From contig OX387605.1 of NCBI GenBank assembly GCA_947568835.1, forward strand, positions 22,448,418-22,512,417: a stretch of DNA of 64,000 nucleotides. The letters are read 5' to 3'. Each line of letters opens with the position of its first letter. Within the stretch, counting starts at the first letter, position 1. Positions 46,631 to 57,600 of this stretch are shown piece by piece. Below the pieces are notes generated by a model. That model was not told the origin of the DNA and made no database searches. It was given only the letters and a program-made list of their open reading frames with translations. Both the position numbers and the translations under genes were made by a program. Origin of the DNA: Protonemura montana (lineage: Eukaryota; Arthropoda; Insecta; Plecoptera; Nemouridae).

Positions 46631-49600
46631 ATGAACTTTTCTTACAGGCAGCCGTCAAAGATGATCCCCAAAAGATCATTTTGGGATATTCAAATACACC
46701 GAGAAAGTCCTAGTATTTTAGCAGAATGCAACTCGATCAAATACGCTGCTTATCGTATGGCTGCAAAATTGCGTATTTTGCAGCGAATACTTTGCTGTAA
46801 GTACCTGCTTTTCAATATCTTTCTAGCTCCAAAATGATGTCAATCAAGTGCTAAAAACAGATATCTTTTCAGTGGAAAATATTCGTCTTGGGCTGATGGC
46901 AAATGTTTTTGATCGTCACCACCTCCATCGCTCAGAAAATGATGTTGATCTGGAGAACACAGAGCTGGAGGCAGTTCTATATGATATATTTTTTGCTGCA
47001 GAAAAGGAAAGTCAATGTAGTAACAATATTGATGCTTGTACAGCAACAATGGTTCAGTTTTTGTTGGACATTTATGATAAGTGAGTAATAATAAGTAAAA
47101 GTATCCTTCTTCTATGATAGTGATGTGGAGTAGAATGGAGTAGACTTACCATAAACTTTGCAGTGATTCTTTCAGGCCCCATGTTGGTAAGTGCAAGTGA
47201 CGAATCGGAAAGCAATAATATAATTCACAAACTAATGCATACTAAGAGCATAGATGAAGGATTAGTGGTAGTGAGAGTAGTGATCTCTTTAAAACATTCT
47301 TGCACTTTTTTTACCGGCATTCTCAGAAAAATCAACTTTTTTTATTTCAGAGCTCAAAATAATACAGTGTCTGTGATAAATGCCAAAGTGTGTTTGGCTG
47401 TCCTAAGTTCATCAAAGCTTCAAGAGAAATATCAATATTTCTTTTACCAATACAGCGATCATAACAACTGCATTGCAAAAAAGAAGTTTGTATCTTTCCT
47501 CAAGACAATAACACAAATAACAGAATTTTTATCGGAATCAAGTTCTTTTGGTAATCCTCTAATCCCAGCAACAGTTGACAACTGCTTTAAGAACGTAGGT
47601 ATTTTTGTGCTTCTCTTTACCAACTATTTTATTCAAATATGTCCTGAAATATCTGATTAAATTGTTACAGTCTCTTGGTCCACTTGGCTTGGCAGAACAC
47701 AGTTTTATCAACTGGCTCATTCAAGAGCCACAACTGCTGGTGTGGCTCTCAACATTTTACAGACTACAGTCAGCAGAGTCTGGTATGTCCTTTTCGCAAA
47801 AAAAAAAAAAAAAAAAAAAAACGTTGCTTACTTCTGAAGTGACAGTTGACTACGTTCTCAATCAGAGACTTCACATATCTCATTGTTTATCTGGTTTTTT
47901 TAATATGCTTTCAGTTTACCACGATGCCAAGTGCAGTGTTTGCAAGATGTACCCAATCAAAGGACTCCGATACCACTGCCTACGGTGCCTAGCCTACGAC
48001 CAATGCCAGGGATGTTTTTTTAAGGGAAAATTGAGCAAACGACATAAGTTACTACACCCCATGGAAGAGCACTGTAGTCAGGTATGTTTTACAATAAAAT
48101 GTCAGAAAATGTCTTGTTCTATCTAAAATATTAAATTTACCTACAATGATTTCCGACTTATGCAGAGTTCTTCGAGAGACAATGCTCTGACATTTTTCAA
48201 GATCTTAAAAAACAAACTGTGCAGAACAAAGACATCAACAAAACTACATTATCTGCCTGTGCAGGCATATGATGCAGAGATTTCATACAAGTAAGTATAC
48301 CCAAAGATAGTAGTACATTTAAACCTAGTATCTTAAGATATCTTGATCAGATGTAGGTTGTAGATACCTTTACATTCTCTCCTTTAATATTTGCTGTAAG
48401 TTGCTTAAACAGTTCAATGTTTCCAATGCAATTTGTGATTTTGAAGGAGTGACGACCATTTTGTATCGACTTGTGACAAGGATACCCATGCCGTTGACCC
48501 GGAACTATGTTCGCTCACAATCATCGAAGGAATCCCGGCACCAAGGATCATTCAGCCATACACCGAACTGCAGAGTATCATATGCCACCTTGAGCAGGAC
48601 AACAGGCAAGTTCACATATCTTTAGGTTCAGACTGGGTTTCTTTTCCTATCCGGTCTTGTCAGATACTCTTTGAAGGAAAATGGAAATTTCTCTGCAAGT
48701 CTTGCACCCAAGGAAAACCATGACCAAGTAAAAGGCAAAGACCACTATAGACTCTTATAAAAGCATTTTTAAGTTTATTACAAGCATAAAATCCCCTTCC
48801 GCAGACTGCACTAGATTGAAGTAAAAATTGCTGGTAATAATTGCTAGGTTTAGACTCACCTGAATGGTCACAACTAAAGTTCTAAACAGATACTTTTATT
48901 GTCATTGTAAACTGAAATTATTTTGGTAACTGGACATAGGATGTCAATGCCATCGAATATCGATCTGAAGCTATGTAGTTCTTTATACTATTAATGTTTA
49001 GTAGCGCATCAACCTGTTCATTAATTTGCATCTGAAGATTTTTTTGTCTGGAAAAATATCTGGTAGTTTACAAAATTTGCCAGTTTATGACCTGCCTCAA
49101 AAACTTCAACTTCACGGTCTGAAGCACATAGGGACCAAGCTTTTCGGCAGGCCAGAATGGTGAAAACTTGGAAGTGGTAACTGGGCCACAGCTTTACAAA
49201 ATTGGTGATTTTGGAATAGAAATTTTATATTCTTGTCACCTACACTGAGACCAAACCTGCCTGCAAGCAAAGAATGCTTGCGAGTCACACTTAATTTTCC
49301 AATATTTCGGTTTCAGATTGTTGAATGACAATGTCGCGATGTTGCTGACAAACAACGAAGTCTCCTGCGTTGAGGAATATCTCCAAGACCATCGCGCTCT
49401 CGTCGAAACGCAAGTGAAACGTCTCAAACAGCTCAAGGTACAAACACATACACGATACATGGTACACGTTCCTCGAGCAAAATTACTACTTCGCATAATT
49501 CATTTAATTCATTCAATTTTCTTTCTTTGTGTTTATGATAATTCAAACTCAATTTGTATTGTGAAATGATATCCTTTAAACCATTTTGTTTCACTTTAAT

Positions 49601-50594
49601 CAGTAACTTGTTCATATTTTAGTCATCAGGGGCAATCAGGTAACTTTAATAGTTAAACCACAGATTAAACCCAATGGTAATATTACTTCTTTTTAAGTCC
49701 TTGACTAACTGATTTTTTATTTCTTTTGTATTTTTTTTATAAAATGTTGCCCTTTTCAGTGGTGTAACACTAATTTATTATCAAAGTTCATAACCCTAGT
49801 TCCTTTTAAGTTTCATAATTCAACAGAATATGACTATGTTATAGACTACTTGCAGAATGCAAGGGACCTTCTTAACATTCTCCCTTTGCTTGCAGCATCA
49901 CCTGCTGCAACTCTACCCTCCAAACGTGGCCACCCAACGTCTACACGAACCACTGGAGAGCACGCCGGTCCTCCCTGCACATCGCACTGGCTGCCGTCCG
50001 GTGCTGGGCCTCGACGAAATCAGCCCGATCATGCGGCAACTGGACGAGACGCGAATATCGCTGGAGCAGAAGACACTGTCGGCGGCAGCGGCAAGACGCG
50101 TTCCAATAACACAGGACTCTGAGCTGCCGAGTCTGTCCGAGGTGTCGGCTAGCGACATCAGCTCGTGGGTAGGCAAGGGAGCTGTTGGTAGCATGGCGGA
50201 CACAGCGAGCTTGGCAGCGTGGATGCAGGAACCGCAGCCCAAGGACGAAACAACCATCAAGGAGCTGCATGAAGATCTAGATCAGATATTGGATCGGCTG
50301 CAGAAGATGTTTACTTCTAACTTCTCGCTTGAAGGTTAAATGAGTGATACATAAGCTTTCATATTGAAAGAGTGAAAAAAGTGACTTACCAAAAAATTTC
50401 ACGTAAGGTTTGAGGCAGTTATTTTTTCTTAGTAATAATTCGTTGTGTCTTGAATTCCAGATTCGTTCAGTGGGCGTGACAACACCCAGCTTCAGATCAC
50501 AACGGCAGAAATCGAAGATCTGCTCTCTGGGCTTGTTGAAGGAGTGGCCAAAAGCAAAAGTGTCTCTTCAAGGAACACCAGTGCCGAGAAATAG
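46631..50594 (+). CDS. DYTN: Dystrotelin-like protein (dystrophin superfamily), complete
   Basis: Ten exons give 624 aa (human dystrotelin 578): 46631-46796, 46873-47080, 47351-47594, 47671-47782, 47915-48081, 48166-48290, 48447-48605, 49317-49437, 49896-50334 and 50461-50594. Order: EF-hand-like region (KYAAYRMAAKLRILQRILCL), second EF-hand-like region (QEKYQYFFYQYSDHNN), NWLIQEPQLLVWLSTFYRLQ, then a ZZ zinc finger (KCSVCKMYPIKGLRYHCLRC ... YDQCQGCFF ... HKLLHP), and a coiled-coil tail. The ZZ Cys pairs and C-terminal His are intact. No spectrin repeats or actin-binding domain precede it, which separates it from dystrophin; LRYHCLRCLAYDQCQGCFF is closest to dystrotelin. A dystrobrevin-like assignment is the alternative. 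ATG 46661 is a second possible start. Exon 7 uses a GC donor. Confidence 0.85.
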
Positions 50595-50789
50595 CATCAG
50601 CCTGTTGATGCTTGATTATTTACTAATGATATTTACATTTGAGAATGTACTCTGCCTTATTTTACGTAGCGAAACATACCTATCATTTTACACTATTTTG
50701 TATATACGTATAGGCGAAAGAAGGATAAAAGATAGAGAAATAGGTGGTTATCAAGGAGCTTTCAAAGGTTATGTAGATAGGAACTAGGC

Positions 50790-50795
50790 AATAAA
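50790..50795 (+). promoter_or_regulatory. Candidate poly(A) signal of the dystrotelin-like gene
   Basis: AATAAA about 195 bases after the TAG stop at 50592-50594. Confidence 0.6.
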
Positions 50796-51634
50796 ACACT
50801 TAAGAAGTAAAATAACATATCTTTATTTTAGTGGATGTATTTTGAACACTTGTGCTAAATACAAAACAGCAATACGTACACACTACATTACGTATTATTA
50901 TAATTACTGTGTGACATGTTTTTCTAACTACCATCTTGACATACTGTAATGATTTTATTTTTTATATCTTTATTTGGATCTTTTTGTAATTAATAGTGAT
51001 TGGTTAACAAACTGTTGGGCATTAAAATATCAAATAAATATTTTTCTTTTCCAATAATGAACGCAGTAATAATGCTTAGGTTAGTGACAGGCCTGGTTGT
51101 TAATGTTGCATTATTGTAATCTGAAAAGTGCCGGCATGCACTGCACACGATGGAGACTGGCTGCGGAAAATCCCTGGCTTCATTATGAATGGCAGGTACC
51201 AAGTCAAGTAAGTAGGTACACGGGTAACGAGTAATGCCACTAACGATGGTGAAATGGGCACATCATAAAACTCAAATTGATATTAAAAATTAAAATATAA
51301 AATAAACAAACTTAATTGGGCAAGAGTATTATTATTATAACTTAGTAAAAACATTTAAATAATTTATGTAAACTATGGTGAGATACTTTTTGTCTGATGC
51401 ATGAACAAGAATACTTTTTATTATCTTTAGCTTTGCAAGTGAACTAATGAGATGATTAAAGAGAGGGTTTTTAAAGCTATGCAAGGATGATCTGCTCAAT
51501 TGATTTACAAACGCTTTATACGATCGCAATATCAATAAGAGTCTCAAAACTTAAACTGAAAAACGAACAAAAGATATTCACAGATGTTACTGTAGATCGT
51601 TAGTTCTAAACTTTTCCCTTTCGGTCCCCTATGT

Positions 51635-54600
51635 TCAATTTCTCTTCGACGAGTTGATTAAATACTTACAGCAGTGGGTGAGTAGATGTTTCTCTCCGTG
51701 TCCATTGGGAGAATGGGAGCCAGCGAGCTCGCGGGTGTAAATGTCGAGGCCGTACTGTCCCTCCTCAGGGAAACTGATGAGGAAGGTGACGACGTCGTCG
51801 TCTGCCACAGAGTGCGAGACAAACTTGCCGAGACGCTTTTCCTCGACCCCATTCTTGTGCAGCGTTGCCATGAAGTCCGTCAGGGGTCGCGACATGCGGA
51901 ACTGCAGCTCAAGCTCACGGCCAGAGAACACGAGCGCGTCCTGCACAGAGACCGGCGTCATTCAGGTAGAGCAGGTGGGAAACAGTGGATCGAGGAGGAA
52001 GGACTCGGAATGATCTACTATTACTCTATGAGATCATTAAAAAAAAGTTTTTTTTTTAAGTTTTCTGTGTATTCAGTATATTTCTTGGACTTCCACTGAA
52101 TCGGAAGTGAAGAAATTGTTGTGAGAAAAAGTTAGTATACACAAGTGAGCTTGAAGTCCACAGATTGAGAGAGATTGACGATTTTTCACCGTCTTGGTGT
52201 TCTGTGTACAGTCCAGTGCACAATTTGGGTAATCAGAGTTCAGAGTATAAAATAACAATTTCTAAATGACCTGCAAGCCTAAGCCCTTTTTTTAACCTTG
52301 CCTAGTCTCTGAATACTTCTTGGAAAAGTATTATTACTAAAGCTAGGATAGTTATGCAAAATGCATGTTTGAAATGAAGCTTACAAGACCATGCAAAAAC
52401 ATATTTTTATCCATTTCAGACCTCCCTGAATCTAAATATACCACTTTTATTTTGCATGTTTTGCATATTTGGGCATTTTTGGCAAAAAGTGCATATTCAA
52501 GGTTTATTTTGCATGTTTTAGCATATTTGGGCATTTTTTATCATTTACGACACAATTACGTTTACTTTTATACATATTTTCAACTTTTCTCGCAAAATGT
52601 AATTTTACTAATTTATTTCCAAATGTAGGGCCTACATGGTGTATTTGAGTTTTGTGGATTAGTTTCAGGTATTCTTTTCTCATAGCATTACAAAAATAGA
52701 ATGGGTTTTACCCAAAAGCATGAAAATAGTATCAAGATTTCTCTTGTATTGACAAGCTTGACAGGCAAGTTATCCCATTCATAGAATGCAGGTGGCCAGA
52801 TAAAGATTGTGGAGCTAGGTAGTATTCTGAGAAAGAGGGTGAGGGGGTCTAAGAGTGAGAGGGATGACTGGTAGCTTCTTGCTGATTGGCTTCATCGAAT
52901 TTTTACTAAACAAATGGGAACAAACTGCATATTGTTGCTTTGTGCTTTGCACTATTGTTGTGCATAGTGAACAGCCAAACAGTGAATCACCATCCACCAA
53001 GATGCCAGCAGTGAAAGCTACACAAAGTGTTAAATTGAAACAGTGGGCAAAAGACCACAAGTATCTGTCTTGCGATGGAATTGTTATGTTCTGTAACGCA
53101 TGTGAACGACAGGTAAGATATAACTGCAATGCAAATTAGTTTACATTGTATTAATATTCTAATATTAGATGACTGCTAATAGAATAAATCTAGTTAAATG
53201 AACTAAAACTTTATTTGAAATATATTTTTTAATTGTGTTTCAAAACTGTAGAAATTATAGAGTCATGTTTTAGTTTTATCTGTCTGTGTTTCAAGATTTT
53301 AAAGTTAAATTTTTTATAGGTGACATGCTCAAAGAAGTTCCAAGTAGATCAACACGTGCGGTCAGAAATTCACATCGGCCGAGTTAAAAAGAAGGAAGAT
53401 GCAAGTAGTAATGCTATTGTTCGGCAATCATTCATCACAACACCAGCAAAAACAGGACCGTCACCGAGTGAGTTCAACACAGAGCTATGCAATGCGTTGA
53501 TCTCGGCTAACATCCCTTGGGAAAAACTATCCGACCCCACACTGAAGGCTTTTCTAGAAAAGTATACGCATAAGATCATTCCTGACCCTTCAACATTAAG
53601 AAAAGGATACCTTCCACAATCGTACGAAAGAGCATTACAAGAAATTCGTGATGATATCGGTGATAATGACATCTGGGTGTCAATGGATGAAACGACAGAT
53701 GTTCTAGGACGCTACGTTGCTAACTTGATAGTGGGTAAACTATCAGAAAAGGAGCCGGGCATTCCACATCTCCTATGCTCTCGAGTTTTAGAAAAGACAA
53801 ACAGCAAAACGGTGTCAGCATTTTTAAATGATGGCCTTCTATCCCTCTGGCCTAATGGTGGAATGAACCACAAAGTTCTTTTATTGCTGTCTGACGCAGC
53901 ACCATACATGGTCAAAGCGGGACAGGGTTTGCAGAACATCTACCACAACATGCACCACTTGACGTGTTTGGCCCATGCTGTCCACCGTGTGGCTGAGACC
54001 ATACGAAGTATGTATGATGAAGTGAATAAGTTGATATCATGTGTTAAGAAGATATTTTCCAAGGCACCATCAAGAATCAACACTTATCGGGAAATGCTTC
54101 CCGACGTACCGTTGCCTCCCGAGCCAATAATCACTCGTTGGGGCACATGGATCCTCGCAGCCGTATTTTACTGTGATCACTTCGAAGAGATTAAAGAGGT
54201 GGTGAAGTTGTTTAACCCAGAAGATGCTGCAAGCATTAAAGATGCCCAGGAAGCTTTTGAGTCACCATCTATTCTGTGCGACCTTGTTTATATCAAGTCC
54301 CATTTTGGCAAACTACCCAAAGTGATACAAAAGCTGGAGAAAATCGGAGAACCACTTGTAGCAACACTCCAGATTATACAAAATCTTCGTGAAGAACTGT
54401 CAGAAGCTCCCGGGGGTCGTGCAAAAGTAGTATTGAACAAACTTGATTATGTGCTCAACAAGAATCCATCATACAAACTTCTTTCTGGCATCAAGTCCAT
54501 TTTTGCGGGGGAACGATGCATCCTCATTGAATCTTTATCAGCCAAACAGCTAACTAATTTTAAATATGCGCCAGTAACTTCGTGTGATGTGGAAAGGTCG

Positions 54601-57600
54601 TTTTCCGCATACAAAAACATTCTCTCCGACCGACGATGTAGCTTAACTTCAAAGAACATTGAAATGATTCTTGTTTCACACTGTGCAGCCAAATATGGCA
54701 GAAATTTGGCAAACAACTAATTCCACAAGTTTTTTTTTCAATTAGGCATAGCCTAATTAATTTTTCTTGTGACATGTCATAAAATTTTAAAAAATCAATT
54801 TAATTAATTTTAATTTTCAATAAAACTTGACAATATTTCAACTGAAAAATGTGTTTTTATACTGATTTTCTTACAATAATGTTGATAATTCTAAATCCCA
54901 TCCCATCGAATATTAAATTTTGATTTTGCATGTTTTTGCATATTGGACGATTTATTTTGCATGTTTTGCATATTTGAGCATTTGTTTTTGCATGTTTCAA
55001 TGTTTTATTTTGCATAACTATCCTAGCTCTAATTATTACCAAATTCAGTTTGACACAAAATTGTGTGCAAAACATCTAATATGTTAAAAGATTTTTTTGG
55101 TACAGTAAAAATTACACGAATTGAGTAAGGCCCAAAAATCTAAAACACCTTCCATGCAAAACATACACAAAACCACAAGTGTCTGAAACATGACACATGT
55201 ACAACAATTTCACAGATAGATTATTAAGCCCCAGCTCCAAGTTCTCAGACAACCTCAGCTCACGAAGTCCACATTCCACGTACCTGGTGAGTGATGGGCA
55301 CGAGTCCAAACAAACGCGTGGCCTTCGTGGGTCCCCACTCTCCGCTGGCACAGTCCGGCAGAGGCACCATCACCGTCTGCAGCTCGTCGCAAGCAATCTT
55401 GAACTTGCACACGCTCTTGAACTTCATTGGCTCTCCAGTCAGGTACTCCTTGGGCGTGACCGCATTGGCGAAGATGTCAAGCAGGAACGCACCGCTACAG
55501 GGGGCATGAACGCGGAACGCGACGATGTTGCCAACCACGGACTGAAATCACGTTGCAAAGAACGTTAGCATTGTCTCAGTGACCATGGCAGAAGAATCAT
55601 CTGTCACTGCTACAATGCTTGAAATTTTGTTTCCTACTCACTCAGACAGCAAGAGATTTTTTTTTCACAATTCCATGCTTTCCTTTTTTCCACACATCCT
55701 ATAATGATCCTCAGATATGTGCCCAAATAACTCACTTACGAGAGCACCGAACCAGCAATCGGAAGGTGCCGAGTTTGTCCCCCTGTTTGGTCGCCAATTT
55801 TTCCAGCCTAGCTCTTCAATCCATTCAAGTCAAAAATGCTTAATCTTCTTAATTCAATTCCCCTCACAACATATTTTTCTATTTTCACACAGACTGTTCT
55901 ACCGCTAGGTAATTATATTCGGACAGCTTTTAGTCTATTTGTCCTCCTCTGTAAACTTACCTGCATTACGAATCGCTTGAGACTGACTCCATCAAAGCCG
56001 TCACCGTCGCTCTCGTAAAACTTAAGGTTGTAGTGGAAGATGAGACTGGACTGCATGTGTGCGGGCATCGCTATCCGGACAGTAGCTGCACCTGCAATCA
56101 AGCAATCTCTAGTTGTTAAAATGTCAAAATAATATAGAAATTAATTATTTATTTTATCTATTTCATGTAATGTATTATTAGTTTGGATACAATAAAGACA
56201 TCAGTAGATAACATAGAGATTAAAAAGGTTTAATTTTTTAATTTAATATAGTTAGATATTTTATAGAAGTACGTTGGGAACGTAGCCATAATGGCCTTTG
56301 GCAGCTTGGCTTCCACACTTCAGAGGCTATAGAGCATAGGGCCTAGAAAATGTCTATCTTATCAGATCTATTTCTTTAAAAATGTGACCAAAAGTGACCA
56401 AAATAGGCTAGCTGTTTTGGAGAGTTATAATGTCCTCATGCAGCAATTTGTTTTATTGTCGGCACAATTTATTTGTAGCCGTATTTGAGGGTCATTGGCC
56501 CTAATAAAAAAAGAATTTAGAGGAGTTACCAAGAATCTTAAGATTTTGAGAATGTTTAATAAATCTTCAAATAAACACTAATAAAACACTTAAGACACTA
56601 TCAATAGCTAATTTCCTTCAGCCAACATAAGTTAATTTCTATGAACAGCATTGCAATTTCTTAGTTCTATTTCAATTGAGCAGTTCTTGCCTGTGGAGTC
56701 AGTGTACATGACTGCCTTGGTGTTGGAGTCGGGGAAGTAGAGTCCGTAGCGGAAGAATAGGGAACGAACAAAGGGCAGTTCCTCAAAGTCCTGCTGTGCA
56801 ATAGGGCTCTTGAGCAGTTGCCAGTCAGACTGCAAGGGGTAGAACTCGTAGATGAACTCGCGAGGGTCCGTCAGGAAGTAGTGGTCGTCGTATTCGTACC
56901 TGTAATATAAGGGATTGACTGAAGTTTTTTCAAAATTCTTCATTTGCTGTAAAGTTTTAGACAACCATTGAGTTGCAGTGTATTCAGGTAAGGAGAATTA
57001 AGAATGGGATCAAGCCATAAATTCTCATTTTTGCAGTATTTTTCTAGGAAGAAAATTGCTAAAAGGCAAATCGCACTTGAAGTAGGTCTTATAAGAACAT
57101 GTGCAAATCCTTGCTCCTTAGGATGAAGTGAAGTATAGTCCAGAATGGCAGATAAAATCAATTAAAACACCACAATTGGTAACGTTAAAAAGTGCATCCT
57201 CAAATTCACATTCAAAATAAATGAGATTAAAAAAAATGGGTTGAGGTCCCAAACAAAATTCTTTGAAACAGAAAATGTGTTTCTCACCTGAGACTGTCTG
57301 ACTTGCCCTTGGCCCCGGCTTTGGGCACTTCCTTGGCGTTGACCAAGTGTCTGGCACCCCAATTGCATTGCACAAACCGCCAAGCACCTGCCACATACAC
57401 GGCATTCCACGAGTTGCGGAAGCGGTTGTCTTCAAAACGCACCCCCGGCTGGTAGCCCGCCGACTTGGAGTAGCCCTTGATGACTACACAGTGCAAACCA
57501 GCGTAACTGCAAATAACACAAGCATTACAATTTGTCACCAACCAAAGTTTTAGGGACATTTTGGGCCATTTTCCCTGAAAATGGCCAATAGGCTGGATGC

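Noticed and set aside
46827-46872. Alternative acceptor at 46826 for the second dystrotelin exon, adding LQNDVNQVLKTDIFS
   Set aside because: It is out of phase with the GTAAGT donor at 46797. The acceptor at 46872 has a better pyrimidine tract, keeps the frame and gives LCLENIRLG, which matches LCLDLLSLS of dystrophins.
47163-47660. Long open frame running through a dystrotelin exon and both flanks
   Set aside because: The exon is 47351-47594 by phase and splice signals; the flanking parts are intron read-through.
51000-51202. Minus-strand open frame with VCSACRHF, considered as a further hillarin exon
   Set aside because: No acceptor in the right phase gives a recognisable continuation.
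51664-51669. GTAAGT that could be a splice donor near the end of hillarin
   Set aside because: Reading through gives CCKYLINSS, which fits the end of a KY-type domain, followed shortly by a stop; no convincing downstream exon in phase was found.
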